Assembly (NCBI RefSeq): GCF_963576615.1
Contig: NC_088716.1
Span: 124,001 to 188,000 of the forward strand
Length of the DNA stretch: 64,000 nt
Direction of reading: 5' to 3'
Origin: Watersipora subatra
Lineage: Eukaryota > Bryozoa > Gymnolaemata > Cheilostomatida > Watersiporidae
Under the pieces are notes generated by a model. It did not search any database, was not told the origin of the DNA, and was given only the letters and a program-made list of their open reading frames with translations. Positions 12,601-21,559 of this stretch are shown one piece after another (within the stretch, counting starts at the first letter, position 1; each line of letters begins with the position of its first letter). Made by a program: the position numbers and the translations under genes.

Positions 12601-13051
12601 TGAATTCTGAGTTCGGATTTCTGGCTAATTTGGTCCTCTTCATTTTCAGTCCAGCAACTTGATACATGCAATGGAGAAGAGGCCATATTTCTTCAAAACA
12701 TGGTCGAAAAATCCTCTGTTTTCTTCTCTGAGGAAGTTGAGGTACGTACTATTAAATTGGGGAAGGACAGTATCGCAATAGTGATCAAGCTTTTGCCAAT
12801 CACTGTTTGCCAGTCAGCAACAACATTTCATATAGCAGAAAATGACAGATTTAAAAAACATCCAGTATTATTTGATGCCATGACCGATGATTTACCTGGC
12901 TGGATCGAGAAAACTCAACCTGTCTATTTCATTCATTGAATTATTCTATTGTTAGGATATGCAGCTAGCCGTATCACTATGCCAGGACTTAGATGTATCT
13001 GATGATGACGAGGACGACGATGACTCTGATGGAAGTTTTTATGGGGATTGA
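6664..13051 (+). CDS. KDZ (Kyakuja-Dileera-Zisupton) transposase-like gene, multi-exon
   Basis: The likely role is transposase, or a protein derived from one; KDZ enzymes are predicted RNase-H-fold transposases. I chain exons with matching phases: 6664-6735, 7250-7393, 7517-7618, 7755-7966, 8180-8361, 8696-8792, 9235-9405, 9618-9761, 9930-10047, 10319-10410, 10571-10685, 11887-11964, 12054-12218, 12338-12453, 12650-12741 and 12956-13051. Diagnostic features in order are CPDC and CEAC cysteine pairs, then CPAC...HIDGNAKLF in exon 5, CRHCFLLKGLDMTRGEIYAY in exon 7, DTMCRYWPW...MHAKAHRWSCQ in exon 8, and GTGLSTGETTELVNSYMSRL in exon 9. The C terminus is acidic and ends in TGA at 13049-13051. An upstream exon ending at 6556 fits the phase, but the start codon was not found. 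The exon at 12338-12453 has an in-frame TGA (ending near 12441) and its length breaks the phase to the next exon, so one small indel is inferred. Introns contain repeats. Function today is uncertain. Confidence 0.8.
6740..7015. repeat. Dispersed repeat, copy A (intronic)
   Basis: Shares blocks with 8805-9185 (same orientation) and 27615-27860 (inverted). These include AATCAAGTGAATYGNTTGGTTGCAGG, AAGGTGGCTGTACCA and GGTCTATAGCCAATGAA. The open frames here (for example 6867-7064) are part of the repeat and are not gene exons. Confidence 0.65.
8805..9185. repeat. Dispersed repeat, copy B (intronic)
   Basis: Lies in the intron between the exons ending at 8792 and starting at 9235 of the KDZ-like gene. 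It matches copy A at 6740-7015 over its second half. Its first half matches copy C at 27615-27860, in inverted orientation. Confidence 0.65.
9738..9860 (+). repeat. Triplicated 41-bp exon end plus splice donor
   Basis: Three head-to-tail 41-bp copies start at 9738, 9779 and 9820. The first contains the last 24 bases of the KDZ exon ending at 9761 and its GTATCT donor. In the other two the donor region reads CAGTAATCT instead of CAGGTATCT, which weakens them as donors. The first copy keeps the frame to the next exon (phase 0). Confidence 0.8.
10119..10169. repeat. Hairpin in a KDZ-gene intron
   Basis: AAGCTAATAACTTACCTGAT pairs with ATCGGGTAAGTTATTAGCTT across a short loop with one mismatch. 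Confidence 0.7.
10950..11655. repeat. Intronic inverted repeat with about 290-bp arms
   Basis: The left arm (about 10950-11238) and right arm (about 11363-11655) are reverse complements with scattered differences. They share blocks around AATCGGTTATGATTACCAAT and GCAGCTGATGCATCAGGTGC. The spacer is about 125 bp. The whole lies in the long intron 10686-11886. Just upstream, 10880-10917 carries a CCGGCGTTGCCCGGGTA motif typical of dispersed repeats. The open frames 10922-11248 and 11261-11662 mirror each other because of the palindrome and are not genes. Confidence 0.75.
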
Positions 13052-13126
13052 AATGCCATGATTTACATGTATGCTGATCTACTTTCTGTATTACTTTTTA
13101 TGCTGATCTTCACAAAACAATATTGT

Positions 13127-13132
13127 AATAAA
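13127..13132 (+). promoter_or_regulatory. Poly(A) signal AATAAA for the KDZ-like gene
   Basis: AATAAA lies 76 bases past the stop at 13051, followed by AT-rich sequence and a second AATAAT just after. The position fits the 3' end of the plus-strand gene. Confidence 0.55.
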
Positions 13133-13573
13133 GTATATTAATTTATTTCTCAATAATAAATGAAATGTCTTTTGTATAACCTTTAGTATATGTGACCCCG
13201 GCCGTCAGAATGTACAATCGTGCGGTAATTCCAGTGTTCACAATAGCGCGCTAAGCGTGCTTCACGCTATTATATGACTCACCGTCACTATTTTAGTAAA
13301 CAGTGGTTTACAGTGCATTCAACCCTGCTCTTTCACATGGTCTTGTTTATTTTTGTGTCTGACCAATCATAAATCCAGAATTGCCATTTAGCTATACCCA
13401 GTGTCGTATGGTTTCACAGAGTCCGGCGACCAACAGAAGCGTATACGGGAGGGAGCTCGATTCCAAACAAACAGGCCACGCCTACTATTTTTATATAAGT
13501 TATAATGTAGAAGCCGCAACATTAATCAACAAAAACTACTCCCATTAGCAGTCGCTTTGAAATTGATAGTTGT

Positions 13574-13716
13574 TATAGGAATACACGGGATATATACCTG
13601 TTAGTCGAGCGTTGACGTCCTTCTAGTAAGCCTCCAGGTTGACGAATGACTCCGTAGCCTTATCCCCGTCCTCTCATGCGCATCGGATCAGTCCGACCAA
13701 TCAGACACCTCTTACA
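13574..13716 (-). repeat. 3' LTR of the Gypsy element
   Basis: 143 bp, identical to 18874-19016. In element orientation it starts TGTAAGAGG and ends CCTATA, not with the usual CA. Confidence 0.93.
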
Positions 13717-13726
13717 CCTCCCCTTC
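13717..13726 (-). promoter_or_regulatory. Polypurine tract
   Basis: On the minus strand GAAGGGGAGG directly precedes the 3' LTR. This is where plus-strand DNA synthesis is primed in LTR elements. Confidence 0.8.
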
Positions 13727-13950
13727 AAGTTCCTTCCGACGTGGAGTCGTCTTCTGCCAGAGGTGCACTCACACCTTAACTAAAATACATTCGCACACGA
13801 ACAGCAGTATCATATGTGCATATTTTATTTTTTGTGTTGCGATGGTTAGATAAAGTTAATGGTGGAGCATGTTAGTCATATATACAGTTTTATGAAAAGT
13901 GAGTAAAACTATGAATTTTTTTTTTTTTTGTTGAAAGCTATAACATATTA

Positions 13951-14547
13951 TTAACGACAATTCACTCTTAAATGATTTGTAGGGTTGACCCGCTTTATCT
14001 CTTTAATCCAATCCTTCGTTATTTGTCTCCTAGGATGAAGCCCATCCCTCAAGAAATAGTTTCTGAATGCATAAGAGTGATGTCTCCTAGTAAAAATTAT
14101 CTTATGTAGGTATGGAGTAGCCCAATTATTTTGCATGTTAAAGTTAACTATTAATTGGATTTCAATAACAACTAGGCTTCTGAGGAGTTCGGTATTATTT
14201 TTGTGCTTGATAGCAGAACTCCTGTTGTACCTATTGAGGCACGCCGGGTAGATTGTACAGATCACTATGTTAATATTATTAGCCCTGAGTGCCCCTAACC
14301 ATGGGCGTAGTATAGATTTAGGTGTACCATACGGGCGGTCAATCAGTATACATTCCCTATCATGTGTCATCCTAGTGAATCTCACTGGACCTATGTGCAA
14401 GTATGTGATGGAATCCCTGAAAGAATTTACATTATTAAATATGTGTTCCAGCAGATCTTTCCAATCAGCTCCTGGTATGGAAATGGTTCTCCAAGAGGAG
14501 TCATTCAACTCCGTCACAATGGAATTTCCCAGCACCAGCGTCTTCAT
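13951..14547 (-). CDS. Third ORF of the Gypsy element: SGNH/GDSL-hydrolase-like protein
   Basis: 198 residues, lying between the pol stop (14601) and the 3' LTR, in a different frame from pol and 53 bases after it. The N terminus KTLVLGNSI matches SGNH block I (usually GDS) with Ser9 kept and Asp changed to Asn. The C-terminal DGLHP (residues 168-172) matches block V, with catalytic-type Asp168 and His171. The middle HIGPVRF (51-57) sits where the family has a GxND block, but the Asn is not conserved. SGNH esterase-like domains are known in ORF1 of some CR1/L3 LINEs; in this position of a Gypsy element one is unusual, since env or nothing is typical. No signal peptide or membrane segment is seen. 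The ORF is intact. Expression may need splicing or reinitiation. Activity is unproven. Confidence 0.7.
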   Translation of the reverse strand: MKTLVLGNSIVTELNDSSWRTISIPGADWKDLLEHIFNNVNSFRDSITYLHIGPVRFTRMTHDRECILIDRPYGTPKSILRPWLGALRANNINIVICTIYPACLNRYNRSSAIKHKNNTELLRSLVVIEIQLIVNFNMQNNWATPYLHKIIFTRRHHSYAFRNYFLRDGLHPRRQITKDWIKEIKRVNPTNHLRVNCR

Positions 14548-14600
14548 TCCTGGGATAAATAATATCTAGAGTCAACTTTGTGGATATAATGAATTTGAAA

Positions 14601-17600
14601 CTATAGGTTTAATTTAGTGGGCCTTTTAAACTGCCTACCATAGCGGCTCCTCTTAACAGGAGATTCAAGTGAGATATTCTCAGGAGATTTCGATGGTCTA
14701 GTCTTGCTGATCGGCTGCTCTATGGGTCTATGTAATTTTTGTTTAACTGGAGTCCTATACAAGGAACCAGGGGTTTGGACCCCGCCAGGGAGGCCATCAC
14801 CAAAAGTTCCAGGAAAACAAGGTTCTTGGCCCAGATGTGGGTTGTCAGGCAAATCTTTAGAAAAGACATCTCCTGTGTGCTCATGACTAACAGTACTTTG
14901 TGGGTCATTGGAACTTGGGAGAGTGTTGCCGGAAATCTTCGCCGGTGACCTCGATACTAACTCCCTGTTTCTGCGAAGCAAATTTCCTGATGCTCCAAGA
15001 GCTACGACCTCGCGACCTTTAGTGCCGATCACCATAGCCTGTTTCGGGGCTGTGCCTGGGTCTCGAATTATTACCGGCTGCTGCATCGCAAGAGGGCTTC
15101 TATCTCTGGCTGCATGTCTGCTATTATACCACCTAGCTTGTTTTTGTCTCTGGTTTCTTTCAACTTTTTTGAGTCTGTTGACATCTATCTTATGGTCTGA
15201 TAGAATACCCATAGAGTTCATAGACCTGCTGTTTAGCAATTGTGAGGGTGAGTACCCATTAGCCAGCGGAGTATCTCTATACATGCACAGAGCTGCCTTC
15301 CAGTCTAGATTCTTATTCATTAGACCCTTCACTGTACGAACAGCTCTCTCAACCTCCCCATTGCTTCGGGGATTCTTTGGAGAACTGGTTATGTGCTGCA
15401 CATCCCATTTCCTGAGCAGCTCTCGAAACTTTTCCGACATAAACTGAGGACCGTTGTCCGTCACTACTGTGTTTGGCACCCCTAGTGTACAAAACATGTC
15501 TTTCACCTTACCGCAAACTACGTGAGCTTCCGTTGAGTCATCCAACTCATCTACTGCAATGAAGCGACTGTAATAGTCGATTGTGATAAGGTAAGACTTT
15601 TGCTGCATTTCAAAAAGGTCTATCGCCAATCTCCACCAAGGTCGCTCCGGAAAAGGGGTAGAGATCAGTGGTTCCCTTGCTTTTTGACAGAATTTTTCAC
15701 ACAACTCACACCTAGCCACCATTTTCCTGATCTCTCGGGTCATTCCAGGCCACCATACTATGTCCGATGCTCTCCTGATGCACTTAGATTCTCCTTGATG
15801 GCCCTTATGTATGTCTTTCAGTATATTGTCCCTTTCCAATTCAGGAATGAAAACTCGGTTCATGAAGAATATGATGCCATCAACTTGTGTCAAGTAGTCT
15901 CTAAATGTGTACACGTTCTTTACCACATCGGGAATCTGCTTACTGTTTGGCCAACCCTCATTGGTGAATTTAACAAAAATCGTCCTGCGTCATCTGCTAT
16001 CAGCGCCGCTTTGATCCTAGCCAGCCTGCCTGAAGCTATTGGTAGTTCGGCCAAACTCTCGTCAGCCCATGACTCTCCAGTCTCTGTCATGGCATTTACC
16101 TCTAGCGAGGTCGATCTAGACAATGCGTCCGCCAAGACGAGCTTACTCCCGGGCGTGTAAAAAACTTTATATGAATATGTCATCATTCTCAAGCGAAATC
16201 TTTGGACTCTAATGGGCAACTTAGCCAATTATTTAGTACCCAAAATAGCTACGAGTGGCTTGTGATCTGTTTCTATCAGAATGTCTTTCCCCAAGATATA
16301 GTAGGAAAATTTATCACAGGCCCAACAGATTGCGAGCGCCTCCTTCTCAATCTGAGCATATTTTCTTTCGGTAGAAGACAAAGAACGAGAAGCGTATGCC
16401 ACTGGTCGCCAGTCACCTTCAATTTTTTGCATTAGTGCTGCACCCAAGCCAAAAGAAGATGAGTCTGCACTAATCAGTGTGTCGGCTGTCACTGAATAAG
16501 GTGTGAGAATGGGAGTCTTTGCCAGCAGCTCTTTCAAGTGTCTGAACTGCTCAATCTGCTCAGGACCCCATATCCATTCACAGTCATTCCCGAGAAGCCT
16601 ACGTAGATGTCCTGTTGACTCTGCTAGCCGAGGGGAGAACTTTCCTAGATAGTTGACTATCCCAAAGAAACGTCGTAGCTCCTTCTTAGTGGAAGGAGTC
16701 GGGAATTCTAAAATGGCTCTAGTCTTTTCCGGATCTGCTCGAATCCCTCTACTGTCTATCACATGACCTAAGAACTTAGTCTCCCGCACGCCAAACTCGC
16801 ACTTATCTCTATTTAGTGTGATTCCAGCTGTTCTTAACCGAGCCAAAACATGATGGAGACGTTCTTCGTGTTGCTTCTTGGTGGCTCCGTGCACGAGTAT
16901 GTCATCCATGTGACACACTACGCCCTTCAAGTCAACCAACACTTTCTGCATCTCTCTCTGAAATATTTCCGGCGCGCTGCTAATGCCGAAGGGCAATCGC
17001 TTACAGAAGTATCTCCCAAAGGGAGTAATGAAGGTTGTAAGTTATTGGGAAGCAGGCTGAAGCTTCAACTGCCAATACCCTGAATTAGCATCTAACTTGC
17101 TAAACAACTTAGAAACTCCCAACTCACTTAACGTTTCTTCTGCTGTTGGCAAGGGGTGATGCTCTCCTTTTATAGACTTGTTAAGATTTGTAAAGTCTAT
17201 ACACACCCGTAATTTACCATTTTTCTTGGGAACTACTATGCACGGTGCACACCATTGAGTAGGTTTCTCGATACGCTCGATTACCCCTAGCTGTTCCATT
17301 CTATTGAGTTCGTTCTGCAGCATATCCTTTCTTGCAGCCGCTACTCTCCTAGGGACAGCCTGAACAAATGGTGTACAGTTATTTTCCAGGGTTATTTTCA
17401 CCTGAGCATCCATTGTTCCCAGACCTTTAAACAATTCCGGGTAGCTTGCAAGCCAATGTATATCTGCTTCTACACTATCAGTGAAGTTAATAAGACCTAA
17501 TTTAGAAATGGCTGGCTTTCCCAACAGCGGCGTCACCAAATTCTTAACAAAATAAACTGTCTCGCGAACTTCCACCTCCGAAGAGGACAATGTTACCTCC

Positions 17601-17815
17601 TTTTGGCCTGTAACAACCAATCTATGGTTTCCAGCGCCTCTGAGGATTTTGTTAGAGTGATTGACGTTTTCCACTAAATTGGCCATAGACGTCGGCACAG
17701 CTGTAACTGCGGCTCCCGTGTCTAGTTTAAATTTCACCTGATGTGAATTCAGTCTGATGTTCGCGATCCATGCTTTTGGAGTTTCAGTAATATTTTCAAT
17801 CGTGAGTCCATCTAG
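14601..17815 (-). pseudogene. pol: pol of the Gypsy element (protease, RT, RNase H, integrase), interrupted
   Basis: Pol directly follows the gag stop in the same frame. The protease carries LDTGAAVTAVP near 17726. The RT has the palm motif CHMDD near 16912, with H in place of the usual Y/F, followed by RNase H with ISADSSSFGLGAAL and ETDHKPL. The integrase has a zinc-binding H-x-H...CELC segment and the D, D, E triad in AIDLFE, VTDNGPQF and NGEVERA. Three lesions are visible: TAA at 17044-17042 inside RT, TAA at 16231-16229 after RNase H, and a one-base frame change in or near a T run at about 15980, between the RNase H tail and the integrase. The last frame runs from about 15975 to the stop at 14601. 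Several plus-strand frames here are shadows. As written it cannot give a full polyprotein without recoding, so this copy is probably defective, or the bases contain assembly errors. Confidence 0.9.
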
Positions 17816-17818
17816 TCA
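17812..17818 (-). promoter_or_regulatory. Candidate stop-codon readthrough signal TGA-CTAG
   Basis: In element orientation the gag stop and its 3' context read TGACTAG. UGA followed by CUAG is the established high-efficiency readthrough context of several animal genes. Gag and pol share the frame, so no frameshift is needed. No test of a downstream RNA structure was done. Confidence 0.7.
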
Positions 17819-18673
17819 TTCCGAGTCGGAGCCAAAGTACAAACTCTCTAGTCCCTCGGACTCCTGCGTGAGCTCGCTAGTTATATTTATCTGCGATCCT
17901 TTTTTTGTTTTACATGCCTTAGCTCTAGCCCAGTGCCCTTTCTCTTTACAGATATAACAAGTCGCGTTGCGTGCAGGGCATCTCTCTCTCGGATGCGAGT
18001 CTCTGTTACAAAAGAAACACTTTTGTTTGCCCTGTTGACCGTAAGTTCGCTTTTTGAATTTGTCGCTAGTTGCAGTATAATTTTTTACCGCATCTAAGTT
18101 ATCATCATGGGTTTCCCCTAATAATTTTGCAGCTTGAGCATGGTGGGATATGAACTGTTTAGCTTTTCGAATACAAGTCGCCAAGTCTAACTCTTCAACA
18201 TCGATAAGTTGTTCTCTGAGTTTGTTATCCGCCACTCCTACCACAATTCTGTCTCTTATCAACTGGTCACGCATGTTGCCGTAGTCACAGTTGTCAGCCT
18301 GGGTATGAACTTCAGTAATAAATTGGTGAATTGACATAGATCCTTGTTTAAGACTGTTGAATTTTACTCGTTCATAAATTACATTTCTGACGGGTTCAAA
18401 ATGATTGTCAAACATGGCGATTACATTCACCAATGTTCTTGTTCTACCTTCTTCCGTATCATGAAAATTAAATTGGTCATAGATAGGAACACTGTCCGAT
18501 CCCATTAGCATTAGCAGGTTTGCAATTTTCTCTTCTTCTTCCATATCGCCATACTTTTTGGCTATTCTGAGGATATTAAATTGCCTTTTGAATGTTTTCC
18601 ACGATACTGAAAGATTTTCATCTTTGAAATTTAATTTCTTTACAAAGCGATCATCTTTACTTCCTTCCGCCAT
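17816..18673 (-). CDS. gag: Gag of the Gypsy element, 285 residues, ending in a readthrough-type stop
   Basis: This is the structural capsid/nucleocapsid protein. The C-terminal third carries one canonical CCHC knuckle, C219-x2-C222-x4-H227-x4-C232. A second starts C239-x2-C242-x4-H247 but its last Cys is at 254, a longer spacing than usual. Upstream is a helical capsid-like region with the usual mix of charged and hydrophobic residues. The ATG at 18673 is the first in the frame and lies about 200 bases inside the 5' LTR. The stop is TGA at 17818-17816 followed by CTAG (17815-17812). Pol continues in the same frame with no other stop for 257 codons. This favours a Gag-Pol product made by stop-codon readthrough. 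Confidence 0.9.
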   Translation of the reverse strand: MAEGSKDDRFVKKLNFKDENLSVSWKTFKRQFNILRIAKKYGDMEEEEKIANLLMLMGSDSVPIYDQFNFHDTEEGRTRTLVNVIAMFDNHFEPVRNVIYERVKFNSLKQGSMSIHQFITEVHTQADNCDYGNMRDQLIRDRIVVGVADNKLREQLIDVEELDLATCIRKAKQFISHHAQAAKLLGETHDDNLDAVKNYTATSDKFKKRTYGQQGKQKCFFCNRDSHPRERCPARNATCYICKEKGHWARAKACKTKKGSQINITSELTQESEGLESLYFGSDSE

Positions 18674-18856
18674 TATTTATTTATATACTGGTTTCTAACA
18701 ACTATTTACTTAGTTATTCAGTTCCTAGGATTCATCCAAATCCTCAACTTACCTCACGAGTACCGAACAACGCAAATTATAGTTAGTAAACCCGGTAAGA
18801 TTCAGCCAAACCTTCACTACTAGGCTTAGAGGTAATTAACAACGCTAGCGTGAGTA

Positions 18857-18873
18857 CGCTTATTCCGACACCA
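18857..18873 (-). promoter_or_regulatory. Primer binding site
   Basis: Immediately after the 5' LTR the minus strand reads TGGTGTCGGAATAAGCG. TGG pairs with the CCA end of a tRNA, and the TGGTGTC start resembles that of a Leu-tRNA-primed element. The exact tRNA is uncertain. Confidence 0.7.
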
Positions 18874-19016
18874 TATAGGAATACACGGGATATATACCTG
18901 TTAGTCGAGCGTTGACGTCCTTCTAGTAAGCCTCCAGGTTGACGAATGACTCCGTAGCCTTATCCCCGTCCTCTCATGCGCATCGGATCAGTCCGACCAA
19001 TCAGACACCTCTTACA
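18874..19016 (-). repeat. 5' LTR of the Gypsy element
   Basis: 143 bp, identical to the copy at 13574-13716. It is followed inward by the primer binding site and outward by the GTTGT target duplication. Confidence 0.93.
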
Positions 19017-19383
19017 GTTGTATTATACACCACTTGAAAAAGGACAAAATTTCCTACAAGAAACTACAAATTATTTTTTGTAATAAAGTAAATGCAAAAG
19101 AGTGAGATGTTGAGAGCGAGGTAAGAATATTCCAGTAGAGATCAGCATGTCGATCGGGTTTGTTTGGAATCAAGCGTTTTTGTTTCCGGCTTTTGGTCAC
19201 GGGACTCTGTGAAACTACGTATACGGCTCTGACTATACCCATATTGGTAGTTGCTATGGAATTTTTCATAACCCAAGATCATAACTGTAGGCTCTAACTG
19301 CGGGTGCGCGCATATATGTGGCCATTTCCTCTTTTAATGCTTCAGGCTAGAACAAAATAAACAATCGCAAAATTACGGCTTGT

Positions 19384-19780
19384 TGATGCTAGATGAGTAT
19401 TTCTACTTAGAATCTGAGTCAGCTGCCTCAGATCATAGTGAAAGCGATGATGAGAATTGTGATAATAGGGCAACCTTAGAAATACAGCTGCTTACGCAGT
19501 ATGTGGCTGCTAACGATAATGCGAATTAATTAAATCAAATTACAGAGAATAACGATCAGCCTATCACTGCTAATAACATTCCCATTCTAGCTGTTGACAT
19601 CAAACTAATAAGTGGGTGCAAATGTAGGGAATCTGATAAGGAAATTATGTCATCTGAACAATTAAGCCTCATTAGAACTGTATATCAAGGATTGCCGAAG
19701 GAAACATTGGATATGGTTGCGTTGGGACAAATTGCCACTTGCATAACAAACAAACCTCTCCAATGCGCTACAATAAATCT
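19384..19780 (+). pseudogene. Decayed coding remnant inside the host DNA transposon
   Basis: The frame encodes an acidic Ser/Asp/Glu-rich stretch, then a TAA near 19528. The same frame then gives GCKCRESDKE followed by a helical segment containing LDMVALGQIA. The style (acidic N terminus, Cys pair, then an L/VALGQI-like helix) recalls N-terminal regions of transposon-encoded proteins, but I cannot name the family. It lies between the Gypsy insertion and the right TIR, so it is probably what is left of this transposon's own gene. Confidence 0.35.
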
Positions 19781-20539
19781 CTGCAGCGTACTCGTGCTAC
19801 ACTGTGTGAGTGTTAAACTACATAAAAAGAGCTCTAGATTGAATAGTCACTTGATGAGTTGGGTTGATATTTTCGCATCACATATTTTTCGCATCGTTGA
19901 CCTTACCACGACCTTCTGTATAGGTGGACGATTCTGAATACACATCCAGCTCTTTGTTAAGTTGTTGGACTGTCATTATATGCAGTCATACCAATATAGC
20001 TTGATGAGAATTGCCCAGTTTGAAGCATACCCTTTTAATGAATACATCCAGGACGGTGAGCTTTTAGCCACATGTATTGTTAACCTTACCATGACCTTTG
20101 GGATGTCAACCGTCAATCGAATTGGAATAAAAATGCAACGATCATCTGTTTCAAGGTTTTATTGTGAAGAATGCCGGGTTTCATCAATATAGGTTGAGAT
20201 TAAGTGGTTGGTTGCTATGGCATTTTGATTTGTAAGAAAATACCATGATTTACAGTTCATGAATCACCAACTTTATTCTGATTAAACTCAAAACAACAGT
20301 TTTAGTTTATCATGAGACCTTCTCTACTAAATCTTGCCTAACCTGGGTATAAATAATCCAAATTAAAAAAATTTTAAATGCATTAAAATCCTCAGAATTC
20401 GCTGATTTTAAATCTTTAAATAACTCAAAAATGTGGTTTTAGCACAATTGTACATTCTGACTGCCTGGGTCACATATGTTATCAGCCAGAATAAAATGGA
20501 CAACCCCTCTCAGGTGAGTCTAGGCCATGCGACAATAGG

Positions 20540-21555
20540 TGAGAATGTCATAACAAGCCTGTCGGGCCCCTAGTTTTAACTATTTTGATACCTTTGGATA
20601 CAGGTGAGAATGACAAAAACTGCATTGCAATGAGCCTCCTGTATCCATTATATAAAATATTCAATTATGACAGGCAACACAAGGTGGAGATAAATCCTGA
20701 ATATCTTTTACTGTTTACATAAGAACTAAGGCAAATGTAGCAATATTGAAGTAATATTCAGTATTAACATAGTTCAGCAGTATAAATGCCAAGCTGTTAT
20801 ACATGTGGCCTAAAAATGGTAAAAATTCATTCTCACAAAACTATTCAGGGCGACATGAGTAAACAAAGTAATAGGTTTCCACAAGTATTGTGATTTGCAT
20901 GGAGAAGCAAGTCGGGCACCTAATTTTAACCATTTCAATTTTTTCAGGATACAAGTCAAAATGACTAAAATGCATTTCCATAAGCCTACTGTATCTATTG
21001 AGTTGAATTATTAAAATATTCAACTATGACAGGCAACACAAGGGGGAGATAAATCCTGAATATCTTTCACTGTTTACATGGGAACTAACGCAAATGTAGC
21101 AATATTGAAGTAATATTCAGTATTAACAAGGCTCACCGGTATAAATACCAAGTTTTTATACACATGGCCTAAAAATTGTAAAAGTTCATTCTCACAAAAC
21201 TATTCAGGGCGACATGAGTAAATAAAGTAATAGGTTTCCACAAGTATTGTGATTTGTATGGAGAAGCAAGTTGGACACCTAGTTTTAACCATTTCAATTT
21301 CTCAGGATACAAGTAAAAATGACTAAAATGCATTTCAATAAGCCTACTGTATCTACTGAGTTGAATTATTAAAATATTCAACTATGACAGGCAACACAAG
21401 GGGGAGATAAATCCTGAATATCATTTACTTTTTACATGAGAACTAAGGCAAATGTAGCAACACTGAAATAATATTCAGTATTAACATGGCTCAGCAGTAT
21501 AAATACCAAGTTTTTAGACATGTGGGACAAGAATTGTAGAAATTCGTTAATAGAT
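20540..21555. repeat. Tandem repeat, about 359-bp unit, nearly three copies
   Basis: The anchor TATGACAGGCAACACAAG recurs near 20666, 21025 and 21384, a spacing of about 359. The blocks around GGCGACATGAGTAAA and CACAAGTATTGTGATTTG repeat at the same interval. The first unit is more diverged and shorter at its start. The frames at 20841-21023 and 21169-21381 repeat each other and are not genes. Confidence 0.85.
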
Positions 21556-21559
21556 AAAT

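Larger units (their letters stand above)
13574..19016 (-). mobile_element. Ty3/Gypsy LTR retrotransposon, structurally complete, recent insertion
   Basis: The element is 5,443 bp, read on the minus strand: 5' LTR (18874-19016), PBS, gag, pol, a third ORF, PPT and 3' LTR (13574-13716). Both LTRs are 143 bp and identical by eye. A perfect 5-bp target duplication, GTTGT, lies at 13569-13573 and 19017-19021. The pol order protease, reverse transcriptase, RNase H, integrase is the Ty3/Gypsy order; the small LTRs and CCHC gag recall the Mag/SURL/Steamer (C-clade) group, which is inference. Identical LTRs imply a young insertion, yet pol carries two in-frame TAA codons and one frame change. Confidence 0.93.
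13191..20474. mobile_element. TIR-type DNA transposon interrupted by the Gypsy element
   Basis: The left end TGTGACCCCGGCCGTCAGAA and the complement of the right end, TGTGACCCAGGCAGTCAGAA, form TIRs that continue for about 35 bp. They are flanked by TA at 13189-13190 and 20475-20476. A subterminal inverted region also pairs 13400-13480 with 19155-19245. Removing the 5,443-bp LTR element and one target-site copy leaves about 1.8 kb. The remaining interior on the right holds a decayed protein-like stretch. The superfamily is not identified. Confidence 0.7.

Noticed and set aside
14908-16160. Plus-strand open frames of 179 and 186 residues
   Set aside because: They are antisense shadows of the integrase and RNase H regions of pol and show no domain.
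14601-17815. Reassigned TAA codons (alternative genetic code) to explain in-frame TAA in pol
   Set aside because: The chromodomain gene and most KDZ exons read normally, with TAA/TGA as stops, and pol also has a frame change, so simple lesions or base errors explain it better.
20540-21555. CRISPR-like repeat array
   Set aside because: The units are 359 bp and continuous, with no short repeat/spacer alternation, in a eukaryotic context.
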